A DNA stretch of 64,000 bases from Acinetobacter shaoyimingii (GTDB taxonomy: Bacteria; Pseudomonadota; Gammaproteobacteria; Pseudomonadales; Moraxellaceae), in contig NZ_CP049801.1 of NCBI RefSeq assembly GCF_011578045.1, forward strand, positions 2,356,001 through 2,420,000. Direction: 5' to 3'. The translations under genes were made by a program, and so were the position numbers. Under the pieces are notes generated by a model. It made no database searches. It was not told the origin of the DNA and worked only from the letters and a program-made list of their open reading frames with translations. Each line of letters begins with the position of its first letter. The first letter of the stretch is position 1. Positions 54,137 through 62,847 of the stretch are shown in pieces.

Positions 54137-54298
54137 TTCAAATAAAATGATGTGTTCAGATTATTTAATTCAATATAATAATTTCAAATACTTAAATTAG
54201 AATCGTTGAATTTCATAAGTTTAGCATTTCTTATGATTTCTGATGAGATTGATTTTTTTCTACATTATTTTTAAAGGTAAAAATAGAGAAAAATCAAC

Positions 54299-55255
54299 AT
54301 GACAAGTCTTACTCAACTTTCACAAGCCATACATGATGCACCACGCTGGCATCAAGAAAATCTATTTCAAAATCCTGATGATATTGTCATTACGCCACTT
54401 GCTGGTGAAGCATTAGGTGCTGTCGTAACAGGCTTAGATGCAAGAAAGGCACAATCAGGAGAAACGATATTTCGCCTTAAACAAGCGTTGGCTGAACATC
54501 TGATTCTCATTTTTAAGCATCAACGCTTAGATGACTTGCAATATTTGGCTTTTGCCAGTTATTTTGGTGCCATATTTCGTCCAAGTGCAGATAATCCTGT
54601 TTTAGCCACCCAAGCGGATACAGGCACCCCGCCAGATGTAATTCCTGTGTCCAATGCTGTTGGGCAAGGAGACTACACAGGACACGGTGAATTGTCTCCA
54701 CACGCAGATCACCAATGGACGCCTACACCCTCTTTTGGTTCACTGCTTTATGCAATCGAGTTACCTCAAGATGGCGGTCAAACCACATGGTACAACACGA
54801 TTAAAGCGTATGAAGCCTTGGATGATCAAACTAAACAACACATTGATCAGCTACAACTCATTACTTACAACCCTTTTGTTCGTGCCAAAAGTAATAAGGG
54901 ATCGCAAGGTTATGGGAACTCGCCGCTATATCGATTTAAAGATCAAGAAATTCTTGGTCATGCCTATCCTCACCCATTGGTCAGAACTCATCCTGAAACA
55001 GGGCGTAAAGCGTTGTGGTTAAATACACGTACAGAAGTTGAATTGGTCAATTATGACGATCAAGCTGGAAGTAAGCTTATAGCAGAACTACGTGAGCATA
55101 TTTTGAAACCTGAATTCCGCTATGAACATCAATGGCAAGAAGGCGATATCGTGTTTTGGGATAATCAAGTCACGCTACATTCACGTCGTCCCTTTCCTGC
55201 TGAACAACGTCGACTACTCAAAAGAATCTCTCTGGCAGGTGGTCGACCGTTCTAA
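54299..55255 (+). CDS. TauD/TfdA-family Fe(II)/2-oxoglutarate dioxygenase
   Basis: This 318-residue protein has the facial triad H135-x-D137 (SPHADHQW) and distal H294 (VTLHSRRPF), with R309 for the 2-oxoglutarate carboxylate. It keeps LAGEALGAVVTGLDA at the start, as TauD and TfdA do. Such enzymes oxidise sulfonates, alkyl sulfates or aryloxy acids. The substrate here is unknown. It is 162 bp from the small membrane gene, so it may be a separate transcript. A bidirectional terminator follows. Confidence 0.88.
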   Translation: MTSLTQLSQAIHDAPRWHQENLFQNPDDIVITPLAGEALGAVVTGLDARKAQSGETIFRLKQALAEHLILIFKHQRLDDLQYLAFASYFGAIFRPSADNPVLATQADTGTPPDVIPVSNAVGQGDYTGHGELSPHADHQWTPTPSFGSLLYAIELPQDGGQTTWYNTIKAYEALDDQTKQHIDQLQLITYNPFVRAKSNKGSQGYGNSPLYRFKDQEILGHAYPHPLVRTHPETGRKALWLNTRTEVELVNYDDQAGSKLIAELREHILKPEFRYEHQWQEGDIVFWDNQVTLHSRRPFPAEQRRLLKRISLAGGRPF

Positions 55256-55323
55256 ACATAACATAGAGAAAAATTAGACATGGTGGGGATTAACAATGTT
55301 TTACCCCATTCTGTTACTGAGCC

Positions 55324-55347
55324 ATGGAGTTACTTTTTTAACTCCAT
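55324..55347. terminator. bidirectional terminator-like hairpin
   Basis: ATGGAGTTA (55324-55332) pairs perfectly with TAACTCCAT (55339-55347). It lies between the convergent dioxygenase and LysR genes. The T-run is inside the loop only, so termination strength is uncertain. Confidence 0.55.
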
Positions 55348-55440
55348 CGCTTAATTGACTATTTATTTACTTAAATAAGAATCATTGAAATAAATAATAC
55401 GCAACCAAACCACCATCTACCACTCAATATGATGTAAACA

Positions 55441-56346
55441 TTAAAGTTGTAAACGTTTAAATTCCTCAATTAAATACTCTAGTAGCAGTCGAATTGAAGG
55501 CAACATACCATGTCTGGATACATAGGCAATATGAATTACACCTTTTGGTAAATGCCATTCTGGAAGCAATTCAATCATCGTACCTGAGCGAAGTTCTTCC
55601 CATACATAAACCTTAGGGAGTGATGCGATCCCGACACCTTTCATCACCGCTGCTTTCATGGCAGAAAAATTATCTGTTTTTAAACGGGGTTGAAACTCAA
55701 TTTCATGAATTTCACTTTCTTTAGAACAGGTTTTAAAACGCCATGATTGCTTAGGACCATGAAAACCAATACTCGGCAATTCATTCAGTTCTTCTAAAGT
55801 CATAGGAACCTTATAGCGTTTCAATAGACTTGGAACGGCAACAAGAACATGTTCCCAAGCATCTAAATCACGAACAATTAAATCACTGTCTGCCAAAGGT
55901 GTATTACGTACACGTATCGCTAAATCCACGCCTTCATCAATGAGATCGACTCGATGATTACTTGCCACAAGATCGATATGAACTTGCGGGTACTTTTGCA
56001 TAAAATTAGCGATCATCTCCCCCACAGGCATTTCCACCAGTGCAATAGGACATGACACTTTAATCAGCCCTGATGGCTCATCGGACAAAGTACTTTGAAT
56101 AAAATTTTCAGCAATATTGACATCTTCTAAGATTTTTAAACAGTACTCGTAAAACTTTTGCCCAATTTCAGTCACCGTGAATTTTCGCGTATTTCTTTGA
56201 ATAAACCGAACCCCTAATCGATCTTCCAAATCTGTGATTCGACGAGACAACTTAGATTTTGTAATGCCCAAGGCTTCGCTTGCTCGAGTAAAACCTTGAT
56301 ATTTTACGACTTGAACAAAGTAGTAGTAGTCATTCAAATTTTGCAT
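55441..56346 (-). CDS. LysR-family regulator divergent from pirin gene
   Basis: This 301-residue protein has the winged helix (GFTRASEALGITKSKLSRRITDLEDRLG, about 18-45) and a LysR effector domain. The sequence resembles the CrgA/AaeR-like branch (SEIGQKFYEYC, SDLIVRDLDAWEHVLVA). The divergent arrangement with the pirin gene 118 bp away suggests direct control of that gene. Confidence 0.9.
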   Translation of the reverse strand: MQNLNDYYYFVQVVKYQGFTRASEALGITKSKLSRRITDLEDRLGVRFIQRNTRKFTVTEIGQKFYEYCLKILEDVNIAENFIQSTLSDEPSGLIKVSCPIALVEMPVGEMIANFMQKYPQVHIDLVASNHRVDLIDEGVDLAIRVRNTPLADSDLIVRDLDAWEHVLVAVPSLLKRYKVPMTLEELNELPSIGFHGPKQSWRFKTCSKESEIHEIEFQPRLKTDNFSAMKAAVMKGVGIASLPKVYVWEELRSGTMIELLPEWHLPKGVIHIAYVSRHGMLPSIRLLLEYLIEEFKRLQL

Positions 56347-56463
56347 GATTGTTCCATTATTAGAATAGTCTGTTGTCAGTTATGTACTGTATTTCTAAGT
56401 TCAAACCTCAATCTTAAATAGTAAGCAAAATAGTGAAGCAAAAATACAATTGAGGCGAAATTT

Positions 56464-57327
56464 ATGAATATGATTGAAAAAGTATATACCAGTGATCGTA
56501 GCACATGGGTCGGTGATGGTTTTAAAACCAATTCAATGTTACCGATGAGTGAGATGAGTACAGCCACCAGCCCCTTCTTAATCATGGGCTATACCGCAAA
56601 ATATCCATTTAGTCCAAGTAATCATCAACGCGGTGTCGGAATGCATCCACATCGTGGTTTTGAAACTGTCACTATTGTATATGAAGGTGAACTAGAACAT
56701 CGAGATTCAAAAGGTAACCATGGCACCATTGGTCCCAATGAAGTGCAATGGATGACTGCTGGTCGTGGCATTATGCACGAAGAGCATCATTCCAAAGCAT
56801 TTGCTGAATCGGGTGGTGATTTAGACATGGTACAACTGTGGGTCAACCTACCAAGCCATGCAAAAATGACTGAACCTCGTTATCAAGAACTCACCGAAAG
56901 CAATATTCCAGAAATTCAACTGGATCAGCATAAAGGTAAAGTCAGAGTCATCGCAGGTGAGTATGTGTACGACCATAAAATTGCTCAAGGCCCTGCACTC
57001 ACCTTTAGCCCAATGCAGCTATTAGATGCACGACTCAATGCAGGCGCTACCACGACATTCACTTTTGATCCTGCATGGAATAGCATGATTTTCGTGCTCA
57101 GTGGTCAAATTAAAATTGATGGTCAAGTGTTTGAGAAACTCCAAACAGTTTACTTAAATCATGAAACTAATCAATTGAATATCGAGGTTTTACACGATGC
57201 AAAGCTTCTTATTGCCAGTGGTGAAAGTATCAATGAACCGATTGTCGCGCATGGTCCTTTTGTCATGAATAATGAAGCGGAAATTCGACAAGCATTTGTT
57301 GATTTCCAAAATGGGCAATTTGCTTAA
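56464..57327 (+). CDS. pirin-family protein
   Basis: This 287-residue bicupin protein has the metal ligands in GMHPHRGFETVT (two His near 60), and His/Glu in GRGIMHEEHHS (near 105). Pirin-like proteins bind iron. Some act as quercetin dioxygenases and others as regulators. GAGG precedes the ATG, eight bases upstream. It is divergent from a LysR regulator, a common arrangement. A tetraloop terminator follows the stop. Confidence 0.93.
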   Translation: MNMIEKVYTSDRSTWVGDGFKTNSMLPMSEMSTATSPFLIMGYTAKYPFSPSNHQRGVGMHPHRGFETVTIVYEGELEHRDSKGNHGTIGPNEVQWMTAGRGIMHEEHHSKAFAESGGDLDMVQLWVNLPSHAKMTEPRYQELTESNIPEIQLDQHKGKVRVIAGEYVYDHKIAQGPALTFSPMQLLDARLNAGATTTFTFDPAWNSMIFVLSGQIKIDGQVFEKLQTVYLNHETNQLNIEVLHDAKLLIASGESINEPIVAHGPFVMNNEAEIRQAFVDFQNGQFA

Positions 57328-57829
57328 TTCTAAAATGTGTTTGGTTAAAATAATCTCATATTCGTATGGGATTATTTTTTCATGCTTAATTTTAACTTTT
57401 CATGTTTTATTTTAGCTTTTCATGCTTAATTTTTACACATCATCTTTAAATCATATAACAATCTGTAGATATTTATCATCCACACTGAAAGTGAATAAAA
57501 TAAATACATTTTTAATATCATCATTTTTTAAATGAGAATATATTTAAAAGACTGGCTATTTATTCACCTCAAAAACTTTAAAAGATAAAATATTATTGAT
57601 CAAATAAAACACATTCACTTTTTTTAATATTCATTTTTTATTCAGCAATTAAATTTTGAATTTGATTAAAAAAATTTATTTATCAATCATTTTATTGATC
57701 TTTATAAAAGTATTATTTTAAATAAAAATATGCATATTTCGATTATTTTAAATAAGTTTTATAGAAAAGTAGTTTTAAAGTTATTTTTTGTGAAATAATT
57801 TAATTCCATCTAAAACCACTGATTAATTT
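57328..57829. other. AT-rich region between pirin and the first FUSC gene
   Basis: It contains the pirin terminator (57349-57380: a 12-bp stem with TTCG loop and T-run) and a 3 x 20-bp tandem repeat (57381-57440). The rest, to 57829, is AT-rich with no supported reading frame. Confidence 0.7.
57381..57440. repeat. three imperfect 20-bp tandem repeats
   Basis: CATGCTTAATTTTAACTTTT, then CATGTTTTATTTTAGCTTTT, then CATGCTTAATTTTTACACAT follow each other without gaps. The third copy is degraded at its end. Unit length is 20 bp and each copy starts with CATG. Confidence 0.75.
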
Positions 57830-57863
57830 GCGTGTATGGATAAATGACCACACACGCTTTTTT
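57830..57863 (+). promoter_or_regulatory. terminator-like leader hairpin before the first FUSC gene (attenuator candidate)
   Basis: GCGTGTATGG (57830-57839) pairs with CCACACACGC (57848-57857) with one A-C mismatch and an 8-nt loop, followed by TTTTTT. It lies 56 bp upstream of the FUSC ATG and far from the pirin terminator. A matching structure precedes the second FUSC gene. Confidence 0.6.
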
Positions 57864-57918
57864 GTGTTGTCATGATTTTGGATGTTATTCATCATCCACC
57901 CCCAGAAAATAGAAACCT

Positions 57919-59985
57919 ATGCTGCTCACCAAACACTTGTTCGCGCTCAGACCATCAAAATCTGACTGGATTTTCGCGATCAAAACTTTTTTTGCAGGCA
58001 TTTTGGCGCTGTATATTGCTTTTTCACTTGATTTGACCTACCCAGTTTGGTCTATCACCACAGTATTCATTATTGCTAACCCATATGCGGGGATGTCTGC
58101 TTCTAAAAGTTTCTTTCGTGTTTTGGGTACTTCTGTTGGGGCAACTGTTTCTATTTTAGTCACGCCACTTCTTATCCATACGCCTTGGTTATTTACATTA
58201 TTTCTAGCAGTTTGGGTCAGTGGTTGTTTATTTGTCTCATTATTAGATCGCACGCCCAGAAGTTATGCTTTTCTTTTAGCGGGTTATACGACAGTTATTA
58301 TTAGTTTTACCATTATTAATAATGTCGATACATCATCTGTATTTGAACTTGCACTGGGTCGTTTTATTGAAATTTGTGTGGGTGTTGTGTGTAGTGCAAT
58401 TGCATCATTGGCAATTCTCCCGATGAATTTTGGCCCAGCAGTCGAAAATCAAGTGTCACGTATTTTTAAAGATACTCGAAACATTTTTGACAAAATATTT
58501 TTAGATGATGATGAAGTCAGAACTTATAATCAAAGTCTCAATAAAATTACTGCCGATATTGCCAATCTTCATACACTTGCAATTCATTTAAGTTATGAGC
58601 GTTCCAAACTCAAAGGGATGACGCGCCCAGTACAAGAAATGCTCCATCAACTCAGCATGCTGGTTGCCAACATGGTGGCCATGGCTGAAAAGATTAAACA
58701 ACTGGATCAGATTAATCCGCTCTACCGTCAGCAATTACCCGACATTCATGCTCATATTGTCACCTTTTTAAAATCACCAGAAATTCAAACTTCACCAGAA
58801 TTAAACATCTTACCTGATAATTTTGAGCAGGATTTCAAACGCTTATTTTCACATACCACAGAAGAGCAGCAAATCTTGGTGGCAGGTTTAAAAATGGATA
58901 TTCGCCATTTTATTCAGAACTTCCATGCCATTAGTTTGATGTGGAAACGAATCCAAGCGGGAAATTTTTCTCTACCAGAAATTTTGTTGCCACTTCGCGT
59001 GAAATCACCACATTTACATCGTGATTATGCCATGGCAACACGAGGTTCGATTTCTGCATTTATTGTGGTCATGCTTTCAGGTGCTATTTGGATTAGCAGT
59101 GGCTGGTATTCTGGTTATATGATGGCGGAAATGGCTGCAGTGACCGCCTGCATTTTAACCTCCATGGATAACCCCGTTCCTGCGCTAAAAATGTTTATGC
59201 GCGGCAATATTTATGCCGCAATCATTGTCTTTATTTATCTATTTGGAGTGTTACCGCAAGTCACTGAATATTGGCAGTTGGCAGTGGTATTGGCACCTGC
59301 ATTTATTGGTTGTCTGCTGTTGTACCCACATCCGCCACTCACCGCCTTAGGTGTACCTATGATGATTGGATTGACTATGGGTTTAGGTTTTCATAACCAT
59401 TATCAAGCCAATTTGGTGTCTTATTTTGATGCATCCATGGCAATGATTTTTGGACCAGCGATCTCTATTTGGGTCATGCGTGTGGTTCGTTCAATTTCAC
59501 CTGATATGAGTGCACAACGCTTATTGGCATCACACTATAAAGCGGTGCGTAAAACCCTTTATATTCCTTATGGTGAACATTTCCGTATCCATTTACGCGC
59601 AATGCTTGACCGCATTGGTGTCTTAAACAGTAAATCCGTACAATCCCCTACACTCAAAAACAAAATTAATTTGGCAATCATTGAATGCAGTGCCATTGTC
59701 GATTTAGCTCGTATACAAGAACTAATCGTATTACTGCCTAAAAATCACGCTATCGTCTTAAACTTGGAAGAACTTACCATTTTGATGGATGACTATTTAA
59801 GGGCGAAAGAGTACAAGCAGGATTTCGAAGCGTATCAAATCAAGTTGATTGAAAAGATTCAACAGCTCAATCTGGCGACCGATGCTGTACAAGATCTCAA
59901 TATTTCAGAACGCTTACAAATTTCGCTAATCAATATTCGAAATAGCCTGTGTCATGTAGATCAACCGAATCAAATGGCTTCTTAG
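57919..59985 (+). CDS. FUSC-family membrane protein (AaeB/YccS-like), copy 1
   Basis: This 688-residue protein has an N-terminal block of about six transmembrane helices (about 15-170), with YPVWSITTVFIIANPYAGMSASKS and LDRTPRSYAFLLAGYTTVII. A helical cytoplasmic domain (about 175-370) follows, then a second membrane block (about 375-520). The C-terminal cytoplasmic part contains ISPDMSAQRLLASHYKAVRK. The architecture matches the fusaric-acid-resistance/AaeB efflux family, which exports aromatic carboxylic acids. It is a tandem paralogue of the gene at 60657. The substrate is inferred only from the family. Confidence 0.88.
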   Translation: MLLTKHLFALRPSKSDWIFAIKTFFAGILALYIAFSLDLTYPVWSITTVFIIANPYAGMSASKSFFRVLGTSVGATVSILVTPLLIHTPWLFTLFLAVWVSGCLFVSLLDRTPRSYAFLLAGYTTVIISFTIINNVDTSSVFELALGRFIEICVGVVCSAIASLAILPMNFGPAVENQVSRIFKDTRNIFDKIFLDDDEVRTYNQSLNKITADIANLHTLAIHLSYERSKLKGMTRPVQEMLHQLSMLVANMVAMAEKIKQLDQINPLYRQQLPDIHAHIVTFLKSPEIQTSPELNILPDNFEQDFKRLFSHTTEEQQILVAGLKMDIRHFIQNFHAISLMWKRIQAGNFSLPEILLPLRVKSPHLHRDYAMATRGSISAFIVVMLSGAIWISSGWYSGYMMAEMAAVTACILTSMDNPVPALKMFMRGNIYAAIIVFIYLFGVLPQVTEYWQLAVVLAPAFIGCLLLYPHPPLTALGVPMMIGLTMGLGFHNHYQANLVSYFDASMAMIFGPAISIWVMRVVRSISPDMSAQRLLASHYKAVRKTLYIPYGEHFRIHLRAMLDRIGVLNSKSVQSPTLKNKINLAIIECSAIVDLARIQELIVLLPKNHAIVLNLEELTILMDDYLRAKEYKQDFEAYQIKLIEKIQQLNLATDAVQDLNISERLQISLINIRNSLCHVDQPNQMAS

Positions 59986-60570
59986 CTTTTAAGATTGATT
60001 GAATCCTTAGAAAATCAATTGAAGTCATCATAAAATATCAAGCTATATCCATCAAACATGGAGTAGTTTGATATTTTATGTCTTATTTATGATCTAAAAT
60101 TTATGATTTAGATTTTAGATATAGCCGTTCTGTAGTCCAATTGAATATTTGATATATCGTGATTACAGTGATTTTTATCTCAAAATGCATAGCCTATAGA
60201 TTGCAAAGCTGCAATTTGGTTCTTAATTTTATTTATACAAAAAAAATCTACATTAATAAAAAGAGCAGGTAAATTTCGACTATGCACGCCTCGTTCATTG
60301 ATAAAATCATCATTATTTGAAGAATATTATTTCAGCAGCAATTATTGCATCTGTAAATTTACACCTTAAAAATCAATGAATTTTCTCATGATTGATAAAA
60401 TTTACTTTTCTTAACGATTTAATAAAAGATTTAGGTTTTATAAGTGAATGAATTATTTGGCTTTTACAAAACTATAGCTTTTAGCTATAAGTTATTCATT
60501 TTTTCTATCTGGATTTTGTTTCTAATTTTATGAAATACTACTACCCAGATCCAAATTTAACCGCAATATC
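59986..60570. other. AT-rich region between the two FUSC genes
   Basis: After the first stop, CATAAAATATCAA (60029-60041) pairs perfectly with TTGATATTTTATG (60068-60080), and ATCTAAAA (60092-60099) with TTTTAGAT (60113-60120). Neither has a T-run. A good promoter candidate, TTTACA (60463-60468), 17 bp, TATAAG (60486-60491), could drive the second FUSC gene. No open frame is supported. Confidence 0.55.
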
Positions 60571-60605
60571 AACGTGTATGAAAGTAATTTTCAAACACGT
60601 TTTTT
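60571..60605 (+). promoter_or_regulatory. terminator-like leader hairpin before the second FUSC gene (attenuator candidate)
   Basis: AACGTGTATGAAA (60571-60583) pairs with TTTCAAACACGTT (60589-60601) with one A-A mismatch and a 5-nt loop, ending in a T-run. It is 51 bp upstream of the ATG. The core CGTGTATG and the mismatch position are the same as in the first copy, while flanking pairs differ yet still pair. Confidence 0.6.
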
Positions 60606-60656
60606 CTATTGCCGAACGCTTTTCATTTATTTTGAATACGAAGAATTGATAAATCT

Positions 60657-62768
60657 ATGCTACTGACCAAACCTTTGCTTGCACTGCGTCCAAACAGATC
60701 AGATTGGATCTTTGCAATCAAAACGTTTTGTGCAGGTATGTTAGCGCTTTATATTGCCTTATCTTTAGATCTCGCCTATCCAATATGGGCAATAGGTACT
60801 GTCTTTGTTATCGCCAATCCTTATACAGGTATGACAGCCTCAAAAAGTATGTTCCGTGTTTTGGGTACAGCTTTGGGTGCAATTATTTCAATCATTTTTG
60901 TACCTATGTTGATTCATACCCCTTGGTTATTTACATTGTTCTTAGCCATTTGGGTCGGGTTATGCTTGTATATTTCGCTACTGGATCGCACCCCTCGTAG
61001 CTATGCTTTTATGCTCGCCGGTTATACCACGGTCATCATCAGCTTTACCATTATCAATACACTCGGTACATCTACTGTTTTTGATATTGCGATTGGGCGT
61101 TTTATTGAAATTAGTATTGGAGTACTGTGTAGTGCGGTGGTGATGACGTCCTTTGCTCCTATGAATATTGGACCAGGAATCGAAAGTCAAATTTCAAAAG
61201 TTATTGATGATACCCAACAAATATTTGATAAAATTTTACTTGGCGAAATTCACTTTAAGCATCCCGATCCTGCACAACATGCACAACAACAAGAAATAGC
61301 ATCTCCCAATTACACCCAAGAGCTAAATCTACTTGCAAGAGACATTTCCAATTTGCATGTCATGGCAATACATCTGTCTTATGAACGCTCTAAGCTTAAA
61401 GACATGACCAAACCCTTACAAGAAATGTTGCATCAACTCAGTATTTTAGTGGCCAATCTGGTCGCGATGACTGAACGTTTGAATCAATTACATGAAAATA
61501 ATCATAAATTTCAGCACGCACTCAATCATATTCACAAACATACCGCTACATTTTTTAAGCATGCTGATGTTGAAAAGAATCCAGATTTGAATCTTTTGCC
61601 TGATCAATTCGATCATGATTTTGAACAACTCGCACGCACTGTACGTCCCGAGCAAAGGATTGTGGTCGCCAGTTTAAAAATGGACGTTCGCCACTTTATT
61701 CAAAATATTCGGGCAATTCATTTAATTTGGCATCGTATCCAACAGGGTGATTATTCATTACCTGAAAATGTAACGCCACTAACGACTCAGTATCCCAATC
61801 TGCATCGTGATCATGGAGTCGCTGTCCGTGGTGGTATTTCAGCATTTCTTGTCGTCATCATTGCCACAGGTGCTTGGATTTTAAGTGGCTGGAAAGCGGG
61901 TTATATGATGGCTGAAATGGCGGCTATTACCGCCTGTATTTTGACCGCACTGGATGATCCTATCCCCGCTTTAAAAATGTTTATCCGCGCCAATATTTAT
62001 GCCATTTTTGTGATTTTTATTTATGCCTTTGGTATTTTCCCAAATGTTACTGAGTTTTGGCAATTGGCACTGGTATTGGCTCCATTTATTATTTTCTGTT
62101 TATTGCTGTATCCACACCCGCCACTGAATGCGATTGGTTTACCGCTTATTATGGGTGTGATCATGGGTTTAAATTTTCATAATCGTTATAGTTTAGATCC
62201 CGTAACATTTATTGATAGCTCTTTAGCCACTGTCATAGGTCCAATCATCTCAATTTGGATTATGCGTATGGTTCGTTCAATGTCTCCAGATATGTCCGCA
62301 CAGCGTATTTTATCTATGCATTACAATGCCATTCGCAAAGCGCTTTATATCGCATATGGGCCACAATTTCGTATTCATCTCAGAGGTATGCTCGACCGTA
62401 TTGGCGTACTCAACACCAAGACCGTGCAATCTGAACAATTAAAACATGATATTAATCGTGCGATTATTGAATGTAGTGCAGTTGTGGACTTAACTAGACT
62501 TCAAGAATTAATGCAAAAGCTCAATAAAGATGACGTTTTACTCAATCATTTAGAAGAACTCAGTGCATATCTGGATGATTATTTACGTGCCAAAGAATTC
62601 AATCAAAATGCCGAAGTCTTTTTAGATAAGACAGTATCTAAAATTCGCCTATTGATGCATGAAGTGAGCAATGTTTCAGATTTAACTGTGTCGCAGCGTA
62701 TCCAAATTTCACTGAACAATATTGAAAAAAGTTTGTGTCATGTCACTAAACAAGATTTAGCAGCTTAG
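60657..62768 (+). CDS. FUSC-family membrane protein (AaeB/YccS-like), copy 2
   Basis: This 703-residue protein is a close paralogue of the previous gene over its whole length (for example LDRTPRSYAF, HPPLNAIGLPL and SPDMSAQRIL). A longer polar insert (about residues 195-220, HPDPAQHAQQQEI) follows the first membrane block. Topology is the same: two membrane blocks and two cytoplasmic regions. Both copies begin MLLTK and end with a similar helical tail, pointing to tandem duplication followed by divergence. An aromatic-acid or drug efflux role is inferred from the family. Confidence 0.88.
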   Translation: MLLTKPLLALRPNRSDWIFAIKTFCAGMLALYIALSLDLAYPIWAIGTVFVIANPYTGMTASKSMFRVLGTALGAIISIIFVPMLIHTPWLFTLFLAIWVGLCLYISLLDRTPRSYAFMLAGYTTVIISFTIINTLGTSTVFDIAIGRFIEISIGVLCSAVVMTSFAPMNIGPGIESQISKVIDDTQQIFDKILLGEIHFKHPDPAQHAQQQEIASPNYTQELNLLARDISNLHVMAIHLSYERSKLKDMTKPLQEMLHQLSILVANLVAMTERLNQLHENNHKFQHALNHIHKHTATFFKHADVEKNPDLNLLPDQFDHDFEQLARTVRPEQRIVVASLKMDVRHFIQNIRAIHLIWHRIQQGDYSLPENVTPLTTQYPNLHRDHGVAVRGGISAFLVVIIATGAWILSGWKAGYMMAEMAAITACILTALDDPIPALKMFIRANIYAIFVIFIYAFGIFPNVTEFWQLALVLAPFIIFCLLLYPHPPLNAIGLPLIMGVIMGLNFHNRYSLDPVTFIDSSLATVIGPIISIWIMRMVRSMSPDMSAQRILSMHYNAIRKALYIAYGPQFRIHLRGMLDRIGVLNTKTVQSEQLKHDINRAIIECSAVVDLTRLQELMQKLNKDDVLLNHLEELSAYLDDYLRAKEFNQNAEVFLDKTVSKIRLLMHEVSNVSDLTVSQRIQISLNNIEKSLCHVTKQDLAA

Positions 62769-62800
62769 CCACATGTTTATTATTGTTTAACATTTCCCAT

Positions 62801-62833
62801 AAAAAAACCCGCAAACATTTTGCGGGTTTTTTT
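62801..62833. terminator. bidirectional terminator between FUSC copy 2 and sthA
   Basis: CCCGCAAA (62808-62815) pairs with TTTGCGGG (62819-62826), with a seven-base A-run and T-run on the two sides. Confidence 0.93.
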
Positions 62834-62847
62834 GAATCACTTCAAAC

